Part shown: one piece after another, positions 1 to 8,921 of the stretch | Layout of the letters: each line of letters begins with the position of its first letter | How positions within the stretch are numbered: the stretch's first letter is position 1 | Assembly: GCF_900112845.1 (NCBI RefSeq) | Contig: NZ_FONG01000011.1 | Span: 124,001-188,000, forward strand | Reading direction: 5' to 3' | From: Actinacidiphila alni | GTDB lineage: Bacteria; Actinomycetota; Actinomycetes; Streptomycetales; Streptomycetaceae | DNA: 64,000 bases | Notes under the pieces: generated by a model | Databases searched by the model: none | Told to the model about the DNA's origin: nothing | Seen by the model: the letters and a program-made list of their open reading frames with translations, nothing else | Position numbers and translations under genes: made by a program

Positions 1-54
1 GCAGTTCCACGGGCTCCGGCCCGCCTCGCCAACACCGCGAGCAGAGGAATCTCC

Positions 55-2073
55 ATGCCACGACTCGTCCGCAGGCTGCTCGCCTGCGCAACCGCCGCCA
101 CTTTGTGGGGCGGTGCCCTGGCCGGCGCGGCCGTCACCGCCGGCGCGGTGGTCACCGCCACCCCGGCCGCCGCGCTCGACAACGGCCTCGCCCTCACGCC
201 CCCGATGGGCTTCAACGACTGGAACGCCTTCGGCTGCGACGTCAGCGAGCAGTTGATCGAGCAGACCGCCGACTACTTCGTCAGCTCCGGGCTCAAGGAC
301 GCCGGTTACACCTACGTCAACATCGACGACTGCTGGATGACGCACACCCGCGACGCGGACGGCCGGCTGGTCCCCGACCCGGTGAAGTTCCCCGACGGCA
401 TCAAGGGCACCGCCGACTACGTGCACAGCAAGGGCCTCAAGCTCGGCATCTACGAGGACGCGGGCACGGCGACCTGCGCCGGCTACCCGGGCAGCCTCGG
501 CCACGAGACCACCGACGCGCAGACCTTCGCGGACTGGGGCATCGACTACCTCAAGTACGACAACTGCAACAACAACAGCGACGGCACCCGCGAGGACTAC
601 GTCAGGCGCTACACCGCGATGCGCGACGCGCTGGCCGCCACCGGCCGGCCGATCGTGTACTCGCTGTGCGAGTGGGGCGTCAACGAACCCTGGGAGTGGG
701 CCGGTGACGTCGGCAACTCGTGGCGCACCACGGGCGACATCAACGACAGCTGGAACAGCATGCTGTCCATCGCCAAGGCCAACATGCCGCTCGCCTCGGC
801 GGCCGGACCCGGCCGCTGGAACGACCCGGACATGCTGGAGGTCGGCAACGGCGGCATGACCGACACCGAGTACCGCACCCACTTCTCGCTGTGGTCGATG
901 ATGAACTCGCCGCTGCTGATCGGCACCGATCTGCGCAAGGCGACGCCCGAGACGCTGGCGATCCTCGGCAACAAGGACGTCATCGCGCTCGACCAGGACA
1001 AGCTCGGCGCCCAGGCCACCGTGCTCTCCTCCGACGGCGACGCGTACGTCCTCACCAAGAAGCTCGCGAACGGCGAGCGCGCGGTCGCGCTGTTCAACGC
1101 GGGCGACCAGGCGCGGCGGATCGCCACCACCGCGCGGGCCGCGGGGCTGCCCAAGCGCGGCAGCTACTCGGTGCGCGATCTGTGGTCGCACACCGACTAC
1201 GAGAGCGCGGGCGGCCTGTCCGCGACCGTGCCCGCGCACGGCACCGTCCTGCTGCGGGTCGGCACCAACCCGGCGGCGGTGCTCAAGGCACCGCTGTTCG
1301 ACACCGGTGTGACAGGACCCGACCACATCGAGCCGGGCCACAGCGCGAGCATCAGCACGTACGCCACCGACCTCGGCACCCTGCCGGCCGCCGAGGTCAA
1401 GGTGAAGCTGACCGCGCCCGACGGCTGGAGCCTGCGCGCCAAGGGCGGCACCGGCACGCTGCTGCTGCCGGGCGGCAGGACCTTCAGCACCCCGTGGACG
1501 GTCGGTGTGCCGGCCGACGCGCAGCCCGGCTCGTACCCGGTGTCGGGGACGGTCAGCTACCGTTCGCTGACCAGCGGAAAGAAGCTGACGGTGCCGCTGA
1601 TCGGCAGTGTCACCGTCAAGGTGCCGCCGCCGTCCGGGACCAGCTATCTCAGTGATCTGCCGTGGACGTCGTCCACCAACGGGTGGGGGCCGGTCGAGCG
1701 GGACCGCAGCAATGGTGAGACCGGTGCGAGCGACGGCAATCCGATCACGCTCGGCGGCACCGTCCACACCAAGGGTCTCGGTGTCCACGCGCCGAGCAGC
1801 ATCAGCTACTACCTCGGCGGGAAGTGCTCCACGGTGACCGCGACGGTCGGCGTGGACGACGAGAAGAACGGCAAGGGCAGCGTGGAGTTCACCGTCACCA
1901 CGGACGGCACCACCGTCGCGGACAGCGGTGTGGTCACCAACCCGATGGGCGGCAAGCCGATCACGGCCGACGTGACGGGCGCGCAGAATGTGACGCTCGC
2001 CGTGAGCGACGGCGGCGACGGCAACGACAGCGACCACGCGGACTGGGCGGACGCGAAGCTCACCTGCTCGTGA
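55..2073 (+). CDS. Secreted GH27 alpha-galactosidase with NPCBM domain
   Basis: Predicted to release terminal alpha-linked galactose (or a related sugar) outside the cell. The 672-aa product starts with an Arg-rich signal peptide (about residues 1-40, ending in an Ala-rich stretch), followed by a GH27 barrel (LTPPMGFNDWNAF at about 47). The nucleophile Asp is in LKYDNCN (D169) and the acid/base Asp in WRTTGDINDSW (D228). A beta-sandwich and a NEW3-like stretch (about 415-520) precede a C-terminal NPCBM galactose-binding domain (about 535-672). The ATG is preceded by AGAGGA. It is the only + strand gene next to the long - strand sugar cluster and ends at a shared terminator. Family is certain; the natural substrate is not. 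Confidence 0.93.
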   Translation: MPRLVRRLLACATAATLWGGALAGAAVTAGAVVTATPAAALDNGLALTPPMGFNDWNAFGCDVSEQLIEQTADYFVSSGLKDAGYTYVNIDDCWMTHTRDADGRLVPDPVKFPDGIKGTADYVHSKGLKLGIYEDAGTATCAGYPGSLGHETTDAQTFADWGIDYLKYDNCNNNSDGTREDYVRRYTAMRDALAATGRPIVYSLCEWGVNEPWEWAGDVGNSWRTTGDINDSWNSMLSIAKANMPLASAAGPGRWNDPDMLEVGNGGMTDTEYRTHFSLWSMMNSPLLIGTDLRKATPETLAILGNKDVIALDQDKLGAQATVLSSDGDAYVLTKKLANGERAVALFNAGDQARRIATTARAAGLPKRGSYSVRDLWSHTDYESAGGLSATVPAHGTVLLRVGTNPAAVLKAPLFDTGVTGPDHIEPGHSASISTYATDLGTLPAAEVKVKLTAPDGWSLRAKGGTGTLLLPGGRTFSTPWTVGVPADAQPGSYPVSGTVSYRSLTSGKKLTVPLIGSVTVKVPPPSGTSYLSDLPWTSSTNGWGPVERDRSNGETGASDGNPITLGGTVHTKGLGVHAPSSISYYLGGKCSTVTATVGVDDEKNGKGSVEFTVTTDGTTVADSGVVTNPMGGKPITADVTGAQNVTLAVSDGGDGNDSDHADWADAKLTCS

Positions 2074-2111
2074 GCCGTCGGCCGACCGTGCCGCGGCACG
2101 GTCGCTGACCC

Positions 2112-2169
2112 GGGGCCGGACAGGCCCCTGGGCACGGCCGCGCGGTCCGGGACCCCGATCGCGCGGCCG
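2112..2169. terminator. Double hairpin, bidirectional terminator
   Basis: Two stems lie between the convergent GH27 and kinase genes: GGGGCC/GGCCCC (2112-2117 with 2123-2128) and a perfect 10-bp stem CGGCCGCGCG/CGCGCGGCCG (2135-2144 with 2160-2169). There is no U-tract, which is common for actinobacterial terminators. Confidence 0.6.
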
Positions 2170-2246
2170 GGCCCGCGCATGCCGACGGCGGCGGTGCGTT
2201 CCTCTCCCACGCGCCGCCGCCGTCGGTGTCCCGGGGCCTGCTTCGT

Positions 2247-3185
2247 TCAGGACGTACGCAGCCGTGCCCTGGCCAGTGCCAGGGCGCCCGCGACCGGCGG
2301 CACGTCCAGCAGACGCAGCGTCAACCGCGGCTGCGTGGCGGCGAGTCGGGCGCGGAAGGCGTCGGCGAGCCGCGACTGTCGTACGACGACGCTGCCCGCC
2401 GCGACCACGGTGTCCCCGACCGCTCCCCGCCCGACCAGCCGGCCGACCAGCATCTCCAACTCCCGTGCGGCGCCTTCGATCACGCCGGCGGCGAGCGCGG
2501 AACCCGCGTCGGCTGCGCGGAAGACGGCGGGCGCGGCCGGGCCCCAATTGCCCGGCGTGGGCTCGTCGTTGACGATACGGGCCAGGGTCTGCGGGTCCGG
2601 TGCGGCGAAGTGGCCCAGCAGCGCCGCGAGCAGCCCGTCGTCGGCGGACCCGGCGTCGTAGGCCGCGAGCGCGGCCCGTACGGCGTCCCGGACGATCGCG
2701 GGCGCGCCGCCCTCGTCGCCCAGCACCCAGCCCCAGCCGCCCGCGAAGAGCACGTCGCCCCCGGCGTCGGCGGCGACCGCGATCGAACCGGTGCCCGCGA
2801 CGACGCCGATACCGGTGTCGAGGCCGGCCGCGGGCACCAGCAGCGCCGCGTCGTTGACCACCACGGCGGGCACCCCGGACTTCTCGACGGCCGCGGCCAG
2901 TTCGGCGCAGTGGTGCTGGGTGTCGCAGCCCTGCGCGCCGATCCCGACCGCCGCGATCTCGGCGCCCTCCGGCACCACCCGGGCCAGCCGTTCCAGCAGC
3001 CACCCCGCCGCGGTGTCGACCGGGGACGCCTCCCAGCCGTCGGCGGCGAGCAGATGATCGGTGTACTCCGGGTCCTGATCACCGGCCTGCCCCGTGCCCG
3101 GCTCGACACCCGGCCGCGCGCCCAGCGGCGCCACCCGCACGGCGAGCTTGGTGCCGCCGACGTCGGCGCCGACCACGACCCTCAT
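2247..3185 (-). CDS. BadF/BadG-type sugar kinase (N-acetylglucosamine kinase-like)
   Basis: A cytoplasmic ATP-dependent sugar kinase of the ASKHA fold, 312 aa. The phosphate-binding GADVGGTKLAVRV sits at the N-terminus. GTGSIAVA followed by GGWGWVLGDEGG (about residues 145-175) is the signature of the BadF/BadG/BcrA/BcrD family, whose sugar-active members phosphorylate GlcNAc or GlcN. It is the last gene of the downstream operon. Its ATG overlaps the stop of the SIS-domain gene in an ATGA (3182-3185), so it is probably translationally coupled. With the SIS protein it could form a kinase/phosphosugar-processing pair for an aminosugar. Substrate is inferred from family and context only. Confidence 0.85.
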   Translation of the reverse strand: MRVVVGADVGGTKLAVRVAPLGARPGVEPGTGQAGDQDPEYTDHLLAADGWEASPVDTAAGWLLERLARVVPEGAEIAAVGIGAQGCDTQHHCAELAAAVEKSGVPAVVVNDAALLVPAAGLDTGIGVVAGTGSIAVAADAGGDVLFAGGWGWVLGDEGGAPAIVRDAVRAALAAYDAGSADDGLLAALLGHFAAPDPQTLARIVNDEPTPGNWGPAAPAVFRAADAGSALAAGVIEGAARELEMLVGRLVGRGAVGDTVVAAGSVVVRQSRLADAFRARLAATQPRLTLRLLDVPPVAGALALARARLRTS

Positions 3186-4207
3186 ACGCCCGGCCGTTCG
3201 GCGGCGACCTTGATGTCGGAGTTGTGGAACACGAATTCCTCCACCTCCACTCCCCTGACCTCGGCGACCGCCGCCACGAGGATCTGCGTGACCAGGATCT
3301 CGATGATCGCACGCTGCGCCGCGGGCAGCCGGGGCACCGTCACCGGGTGCAGCAGCGGTCCGGCCGCGACCGGTTCGCTGGTCACCAGGATCACCCGGTG
3401 GCCTGCGCCGGCCAGGGTCTCGGCGACGTCCAGTTCGCGGGTGTCGCCGAAGATGACGTGCACGCCGCCGCCGGCCGACTCCATCGAGCCGTGCAGATAC
3501 TGCCGGGTGCTCATCCCGGTCGACGGGATGCGCGCCACCTCGCGGAAGAGCAGGGCGCTCGCCTCGGCCGAGCCGACCGCGGGCCCGGTGCCGACGAAGT
3601 CGGCGTGCGTCGCACCCTCGAACAGCGGCGCCAACGCCCGTACGCGCGGGGTCAGTTCGCTCTCGACCGCGGCGAAGACGGCGGCCAGCCGGGGCCAGCC
3701 CTCGTCGATCCGGCCGCCGTCCCAGGCGTCGGCGAGGATGCCGAGCGCGGCGACGGTCGCGGTGTAGCCGATGGTGGAGGCGTAGCTGTCGGGGATGCTG
3801 CCGAGACCGAGCACCCCACCGGTGGCTACGGTCGCGATCGGCGACGGCACCACATTGACCACGGCGAAGCGCCGCGCCGGGTCGACGGAGTCCAGGACGG
3901 CGAGCGTCTCGGCGCTGCGCCCGCTCTGCGACACCCCGAAGACGGGGTGGGCGGCGGCCGGGAAGGGCAGCGGGTGGTCGCCCGCGCCGAGCCGCCAGGA
4001 GTGGATGCCGCGTCCGCGCAGCGCCCAGACCGGCGCGCAGGCGGCGGCCAGGCTGGCGCCGATGCCGACGAAGACCGGTCCTGGACCGGACAGCGTGCCC
4101 TCGGCGGCCGACGCGGTGACCGCCCCGGTCAGCCGGGTGATCGCCGCGCCGAGCGCCTGCGCCTGGGTGGCGCGGGCCGCCTCGTAGGCGATGTAGCCGT
4201 CGGTCAT
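3182..4207 (-). CDS. Double SIS-domain phosphosugar isomerase/deglycase-like protein
   Basis: A 341-aa protein with the layout of AgaS/GlmS-isomerase/FrlB proteins: VFVGIGASLAAA at about residue 50, GVSQSGRSAETLAVLD at about 95, and a second SIS half carrying FVGTGPAVGSAEASALLFRE. Members isomerise or deaminate aminosugar phosphates or cleave fructosamine 6-phosphates. The ATG overlaps the stop of the upstream oxidoreductase (ATGA, 4204-4207) and its own stop overlaps the kinase start. A long antisense-like extension upstream of this ATG in the same frame has no homology signature, so the short start is chosen. Whether it is an isomerase, deaminase or deglycase cannot be decided from sequence alone. 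Confidence 0.85.
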   Translation of the reverse strand: MTDGYIAYEAARATQAQALGAAITRLTGAVTASAAEGTLSGPGPVFVGIGASLAAACAPVWALRGRGIHSWRLGAGDHPLPFPAAAHPVFGVSQSGRSAETLAVLDSVDPARRFAVVNVVPSPIATVATGGVLGLGSIPDSYASTIGYTATVAALGILADAWDGGRIDEGWPRLAAVFAAVESELTPRVRALAPLFEGATHADFVGTGPAVGSAEASALLFREVARIPSTGMSTRQYLHGSMESAGGGVHVIFGDTRELDVAETLAGAGHRVILVTSEPVAAGPLLHPVTVPRLPAAQRAIIEILVTQILVAAVAEVRGVEVEEFVFHNSDIKVAAERPGV

Positions 4208-5337
4208 GTCTGCTCCGATCCTTGGAACGTCCGGGTGGTCGGATCCCAGTGCGGCGGGATCGGTGGCACGGGCGGTGCGGTGCTCTCGACCGGTACGGGC
4301 ACGCCGCCGCCGGCGGACTCCTCGATCGCGAGCATGACGTCGAGGACGTGCAGGGCCAGTTCGCCGCTCGCGCGCGGCCGCTGCCCGGCCCGGATCGCCC
4401 GGGCCATCTCCAGTACGCCGACCCCGCGGCTCGCGTGCGCGCCCGCTGCGGGCACGGTGCGCCAGGGGGTGTCGGGGGCGGGCGCCGCGCCGGACAGCAC
4501 CCGGCTCGCGCCGTCGAAGCCGCTGACCGGGACGTCGAGCACCCCGTCGGCGCCGGTGACTTCGAACAGCTGGCGGCGGGCCGGCGAGTCGAAGCTGTAG
4601 ACGGAGGTGCCGACCACCCCGGAGGCGAAGGTGCTGACCACGCTGACGTGGGTGAAGACCTCGACCGGGAAGCGGCTGCCCGCGTCCGGTCCGGAGCCGA
4701 CGGTGCGGTGGGTGCGCGGGCTCTGCCCGGTGGCGGTCACCGACACGATCGGGCCGAGCAGTTGGACGAGCGTGGTGAGGTAGTAGGGGCCGATGTCGAA
4801 CAGCGGTCCCGCGCCCTTGGCGAACAGGAACTGCGGCCTGGGGTGCCAGGCGTCCGGGCCCGGTCCCTGCATCAGCGTCAGTACGGTCCGCGGGGTGCCG
4901 ACCGCGCCGTCCGCGAGCAGCCGGGCGGCGGTCTGGATGCCGGGGCCGAGGATGGTGTCGGGGGCGTTCCCTACGGTGACCCCGGCGGTGCGGGCCGCGT
5001 CCAGGACGGCCCTGGCGGTGCTCCGGTCGGGGGTGAGCGGCTTCTCGCCCCATACGTGCTTGCCCGCGGCGATCGCGGCGAGCGCGACGTCGGCGTGCGC
5101 GGCCGGGACGGTCAGATTGACCACCAGGTCGACGTCGTCGCGGCGCAGCACCTCCTGTGTCGTGCCGGACACCGGGACGCCGTACGCGTCGGCCTGCGCG
5201 CGGGCCCGCGCGGTGTCCAGGTCGGCGACGGCGGTGACGGTGAGGTCCGGGTAGGAGGTCAGCGAGCGCAGATATTCGTCGGAGATGTTGCCCGCCCCGA
5301 CGACGGCCACCCGGGTCGGTCCCTGTGCGGCGGTCAC
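4204..5337 (-). CDS. Gfo/Idh/MocA family oxidoreductase
   Basis: An NAD(P)-dependent sugar or cyclitol dehydrogenase, 377 aa. The Rossmann motif VAVVGAGNISDEYL is at the N-terminus and the family Glu-Lys-Pro is in VWGEKPLT (about residue 95). LFDIGPYYL is a typical substrate-domain helix. The start is GTG at 5337, overlapping the stop of the TIM-barrel gene (GTGA). A longer frame upstream would run into the neighbour and lacks homology. It is one of three Gfo-type enzymes in the cluster; the three are diverged (EKP, TKP and EKP variants) and probably act on different intermediates. Oxidation at C3 or C1 of a glycoside is a common role for the family but is inferred here. Confidence 0.87.
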   Translation of the reverse strand: MTAAQGPTRVAVVGAGNISDEYLRSLTSYPDLTVTAVADLDTARARAQADAYGVPVSGTTQEVLRRDDVDLVVNLTVPAAHADVALAAIAAGKHVWGEKPLTPDRSTARAVLDAARTAGVTVGNAPDTILGPGIQTAARLLADGAVGTPRTVLTLMQGPGPDAWHPRPQFLFAKGAGPLFDIGPYYLTTLVQLLGPIVSVTATGQSPRTHRTVGSGPDAGSRFPVEVFTHVSVVSTFASGVVGTSVYSFDSPARRQLFEVTGADGVLDVPVSGFDGASRVLSGAAPAPDTPWRTVPAAGAHASRGVGVLEMARAIRAGQRPRASGELALHVLDVMLAIEESAGGGVPVPVESTAPPVPPIPPHWDPTTRTFQGSEQT

Positions 5338-6086
5338 GCGCTCACCAGCTCGCGGAAGTAGGCGGCGTTGCGTTCCACCAGCGGCCATACGTCGCTGTGG
5401 TGGGCGACGACCTCGACCACCGGCAGTTCGAGCGCGGGTCCGGCGAGCGCGACGACCTCGGCCATCCGGTCGGTGGCGTCGACGCCGAGCACCGGCCGGT
5501 CGTTGCCCGGCTCCCGGTCGCGCACCACGTGCAGCAGCCGGACCCGGTCGCCGAGCCGCGGCAGCAGCTCGAACACATCGGCGCCGCCGACCCCGGCCCA
5601 GTAGACGTCCAGTTCCAGGACGACGGCGGGGTCGAGGAGTTCGGCCAGCAGTTCGTAGGCGGGGACGCCGTCCACGGCTTGCGCGAATTCGAAGTCGTGG
5701 TTGTGGTAGCCGATCCGGATGCCGCGTTCCGCCGCTTGCCGCGCGGCCGTGTTGAGCGTGTCGGCCAGGTGTTGGACGCCCGCGCGGTCGGCGATGCTGT
5801 CCGGTGCGACCCAGGGGGTGATGACGGTGCCGACGCCCACTTCCTGCGCGGCGTCCAGGAGTTCGGCCGTCTCGTGGCGGAGGACCGAGGCGTGCGCGGT
5901 CGCCGCGTGCAGGCTGCTGTCGCGCAGCGCGGCGGCCAGCGCGCGCGGGTCGCTGACGATGTCGTACGGCTCGGCGTGCGTGAAGCCCAGCGCCGCGAGG
6001 CGGGCGAGCGTGCCGCCGAGCCGGTCGGGCCCGATGTCGTCACGCACGCTGTAGAGCTGGATGCCCAGGGGGTGCTGTGCCGTCAT
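5334..6086 (-). CDS. Sugar phosphate isomerase/epimerase (IolE-like TIM barrel)
   Basis: A 250-aa xylose-isomerase-like TIM barrel. Metal-site features are IGYHNHDFEF (about residues 120-130) and VLELDVYWAGVGGAD (about 155-170). Such proteins act as sugar isomerases, inosose dehydratases or 3-keto-glycoside lyases, often beside Gfo/Idh/MocA enzymes, as here. ATGA coupling occurs at both ends (6083-6086 with the amine oxidase, 5334-5337 with the oxidoreductase). It is a paralogue of the protein at 11041-11862; both share the ELDxYWxxxGGAD block. The exact reaction is unknown. Confidence 0.85.
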   Translation of the reverse strand: MTAQHPLGIQLYSVRDDIGPDRLGGTLARLAALGFTHAEPYDIVSDPRALAAALRDSSLHAATAHASVLRHETAELLDAAQEVGVGTVITPWVAPDSIADRAGVQHLADTLNTAARQAAERGIRIGYHNHDFEFAQAVDGVPAYELLAELLDPAVVLELDVYWAGVGGADVFELLPRLGDRVRLLHVVRDREPGNDRPVLGVDATDRMAEVVALAGPALELPVVEVVAHHSDVWPLVERNAAYFRELVSA

Positions 6087-8101
6087 GCGCCGGCCTTTCC
6101 GTGGTCGTGGTGGTCGTGGTGATCGGGGCCGCCGCAGTGGTGGTCGTGGTGAGGGTCCGGGGTCCCGGCCGGGTGGCAGTGGTCGCCGCCCGACGGCGGG
6201 ATGTCGAGCGTCGGATTGCGGCCGAAGAAGCCGTACGGCTTGAGGACGAAGCCGGCCGAGTCGACCGGCATGACCGGCCAGTCCTCGGGGCGCGGGAAGT
6301 GGGTGAGACCGAAGGTGTGCCAGAGCACGATGTCGGTGTTGTCCACGTCCCGGTCGGCGGCGGTCCAGGCGGGCAGGCCCGCGCCGCCGGTGTGCATGTT
6401 CACCAGGTCGCCCGCCGGGTAGTTCTCGTCCGGCGCGTAGGGCGTCACCCACAGGTGCTTGGTGGCGTACGTGGCCCGCCGGTGGATGTCGGACTCCTCG
6501 TCGGCCAGCAGGACGGGGCGGCCCTCGGGGTGCAGCATCCAGCCGACGGGGGCGCCGAGCCGGTTGGTCACCGAGGGGTTGGTGATCAGCCAGGAGCGGT
6601 TGCGGGTGTTGTCGGCCAGGCGCTGCGCGCCGGATTCGGTGCGCAGCCGGGTGACGGTCTGGGTGAAGCCGGTGCCGGTGGGGTTGGCGGGCCCGCGCGG
6701 TACGAGGGCGGCCTCGACCTCGTCCACCGCGTTGTCGGTGCCGTCGACCATCATGTCCAGGCGGGCGCCGAACAGATGCTGGTGGTAGGGGGCGCCCAGG
6801 CCCGGGGCGAGTTCGGAGGCGTAGGCGTAACCGGGTCCGGGGTGGGCGGAGGTGAAGACGACGCCGGTCGCCTTGACCTCCAGTTCTATCGCGCCGTCGA
6901 GCGAGAAGTACCAGTAGAAGCCGTAGTCGTAATTGCCGACGGTGACGAAGAAGGACACCACCAGGCGGCGGTTGCGGCGCGAGTCGGAGGAGCCGGTCCA
7001 GTTGTCGTAGTGCTTCCAGAGGATGCCGGTGTCCTCCTCGTGGATGCAGATCGCCTGCGGGATGACGCGGACCTCGCCCGCGCTGTCGGCGAGGACGGCG
7101 TCCAGGTAGGTGATGTCGCCGACGCAGTCGCAGCCCAGTTCCAGGGAGTTGGCGAAGCCGCCGAGCAGATATTCGCCGCAGTCGAAGAAGTTCTGGAACC
7201 AGCGCTGCGGGCTGGGGTCGCCGTAGGGCACCATCATCTCCGCGACGGAGGCGCGGTAGAGCACCGGACGCGGTACGCCCGCGTCGTCGATGGTGATGTT
7301 GTGCAGGACGAGGCCCTCGCGCTGGTCGAACCCGATCTGCAGGGTCCAGCCGAGCCAGTGCAGGACGCCGTCGTCGTCGACGGTGAAGCTCGGGCCCTCG
7401 GGCTGTGTGATCTCGATCGGCCTGAGTCCGGCGCGCGGCGGCTCGCCGCCCCAGGCGGGGTCGTGGAAATTGCCGTCCTCCTGCGGCACCGGCAGGTCCA
7501 CGAGGTCCAGTACGTCGAGGACTTCCCGGGTGACGACATCCACGATCACCGTGACGCCGTCCACCGGGTGGGCCCAGCCGAGGTCGTCGGGGGTCTTCTG
7601 GACGAAGGTGAAGCAGCGCTGGAGGCGCCGGCCGCTCTCGCCGTCGCCGGGCACGCCGGCCGACAGCGGGTTGACCCGCAGTTGGGTGAGGTCGGTCAGG
7701 CCGCGCTTGCGCATGGCGGCGAGCCAGCGCTCGTCGCGGTGCACGATCTCCTCCACCAGCGGGAATTCGGCGAGCACGACGGGGACATGGCCGTCGGTGG
7801 CCACGTCGATCTCCCGGGCGTCGACCACCCGGTCCTGCTCGGGGCAGACCACGGCGTCGTGGGAGACGCCCGAGCGCATGTCGATCAGCAGGGCGCGGAA
7901 GCGGCGGGGGGCGACGTCGCCGGCCAGCAGTTCGCGCTTGTCCTGCTCGGCCAGGCCGAAGTACGAGATGTGGGTGTCGGGGCCGAGCAGTCCCTCGCGG
8001 CGCAGCAGGGCGGTGGCCGCGGTGATCTCGGCGGGCCGCGGCGAGGCGAGGGCGGCGGCCAGGACGGCGGGGTCCGGGGCGGCCGGGGTGGTCGGGGTCA
8101 C
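6083..8101 (-). CDS. Copper amine oxidase (primary-amine oxidase) with His-rich tail
   Basis: Oxidises a primary amine to aldehyde with release of NH3 and H2O2. All catalytic elements are present: base Asp307 in FFDCGEY, topaquinone precursor Tyr391 in VGNYDYGFYW, and copper ligands His440/His442 (PYHQHLF) and His601 (LTHFPRPEDW). From memory these are each nine residues later than in the Arthrobacter globiformis enzyme (298, 382, 431, 433, 592). Residues 641-667 hold 11 His and 2 Cys, an unusual metal-binding tail. No signal peptide is evident, so it is probably cytoplasmic. The start is GTG. The gene is coupled to the sugar isomerase downstream. An amine oxidase inside a sugar operon points to an amine-bearing sugar substrate. 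Confidence 0.95.
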   Translation of the reverse strand: MTPTTPAAPDPAVLAAALASPRPAEITAATALLRREGLLGPDTHISYFGLAEQDKRELLAGDVAPRRFRALLIDMRSGVSHDAVVCPEQDRVVDAREIDVATDGHVPVVLAEFPLVEEIVHRDERWLAAMRKRGLTDLTQLRVNPLSAGVPGDGESGRRLQRCFTFVQKTPDDLGWAHPVDGVTVIVDVVTREVLDVLDLVDLPVPQEDGNFHDPAWGGEPPRAGLRPIEITQPEGPSFTVDDDGVLHWLGWTLQIGFDQREGLVLHNITIDDAGVPRPVLYRASVAEMMVPYGDPSPQRWFQNFFDCGEYLLGGFANSLELGCDCVGDITYLDAVLADSAGEVRVIPQAICIHEEDTGILWKHYDNWTGSSDSRRNRRLVVSFFVTVGNYDYGFYWYFSLDGAIELEVKATGVVFTSAHPGPGYAYASELAPGLGAPYHQHLFGARLDMMVDGTDNAVDEVEAALVPRGPANPTGTGFTQTVTRLRTESGAQRLADNTRNRSWLITNPSVTNRLGAPVGWMLHPEGRPVLLADEESDIHRRATYATKHLWVTPYAPDENYPAGDLVNMHTGGAGLPAWTAADRDVDNTDIVLWHTFGLTHFPRPEDWPVMPVDSAGFVLKPYGFFGRNPTLDIPPSGGDHCHPAGTPDPHHDHHCGGPDHHDHHDHGKAGA

Positions 8102-8114
8102 GAGGGCTCCGCAT

Positions 8115-8131
8115 CTGTGAGCGACTGTGAG
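8115..8131. promoter_or_regulatory. 10-bp-phased direct repeat before the amine oxidase
   Basis: CTGTGAG occurs at 8115-8121 and again at 8125-8131, in the only gap (58 bp) between the GntR gene and the amine oxidase. Helical phasing suggests a protein site, but the repeat is short. Confidence 0.3.
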
Positions 8132-8159
8132 GCAACGGGAGGGGGGAGCGGGCGGCGGG

Positions 8160-8921
8160 TCATGTCGGATTGCCCCGGGTGAAGGACGTCCGCAGCCGGT
8201 AGCGGTCGCCCGCGTACCGGATCGCCGAGGACAGCAGCGGGCGCTGTGCCCGGTCGCGGACGATCTGCCGCATCTCCAGGACCGGGGTGCCGGCCGCGAT
8301 GGCGAGGTGTCCGGCGAGGACGCTGTCGGCCGGGCGGGCCTCGATCGTGGTGTCGGCCCGGTCGAGCTGGAAGCCGAGTTCGGCGATGGTGTCGTAGAGC
8401 GAGCGGCTGGTGAAGTCGACCCGGTCGAAGCCGGCGGCGATGTCGGCGGGGACGAAGGACTCGTCCACCGCGATCGGCACCCCGTCGAGCATCCGGACGC
8501 GGTCGACCCGGAACAGCGGGGTGCCGGGCGCGATCTGGAACGCCTCGGCCTCGTCGAAGGTCGAGGTGCCCAGCTCGCGGCGGAGCACCCGGGAGGTCGG
8601 CACCAGGCCCATCCGGTGGGCGGTCTCGGTGAACGACTCCAGTGTGTTGGGCCACTCCTTGCGCTCGGGAGCGGCCACGTACCAGCCGCGGCCGTGCGCC
8701 GGGCGCAGCACGCCCTCCTCGACCAGTGCGGTGAGCGCCTTGCGCAGCGTCACCCGGGAGATGGCGAGCATCTGGCACAGTTCGCGCTCGGGCGGCAGCC
8801 GCGAGCCGGGCTTGACCTCGCCGGCCGCGATCCGTTCGCGCAGCGCGGTCTTGGCCTGGAGCCACAGCGGCTCCGGGTATGCGGTGGTGAGCGCCGGCGG
8901 CGCCGTCTGGTCGGTGCTCAT
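8160..8921 (-). CDS. GntR-family (HutC subfamily) regulator
   Basis: A ligand-responsive repressor, 253 aa. The N-terminal winged helix has PERELCQMLAISRVTLRKAL (about residues 45-65) and is followed by a UTRA effector domain ending in YAGDRYRLRTSF. The start chosen is ATG 8921, which overlaps the stop of the upstream oxidoreductase in ATGA; eight more in-frame residues upstream would extend into that gene. It has the same length and near-identical layout to the regulator at 21783-22544, so the two bracket the cluster as paralogues. Likely targets are the GACCAC-type sites at about 10.0 and 20.6 kb, because HutC-type DasR recognises TGGTC/GACCA half-sites. Confidence 0.9.
   Translation of the reverse strand: MSTDQTAPPALTTAYPEPLWLQAKTALRERIAAGEVKPGSRLPPERELCQMLAISRVTLRKALTALVEEGVLRPAHGRGWYVAAPERKEWPNTLESFTETAHRMGLVPTSRVLRRELGTSTFDEAEAFQIAPGTPLFRVDRVRMLDGVPIAVDESFVPADIAAGFDRVDFTSRSLYDTIAELGFQLDRADTTIEARPADSVLAGHLAIAAGTPVLEMRQIVRDRAQRPLLSSAIRYAGDRYRLRTSFTRGNPT

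Noticed and set aside
4208..5053. N-terminal extension of the SIS protein
   Set aside because: The extension overlaps the oxidoreductase in another frame, is Arg/Pro/Gly-rich and has no homology features. The ATGA overlap marks the real start.
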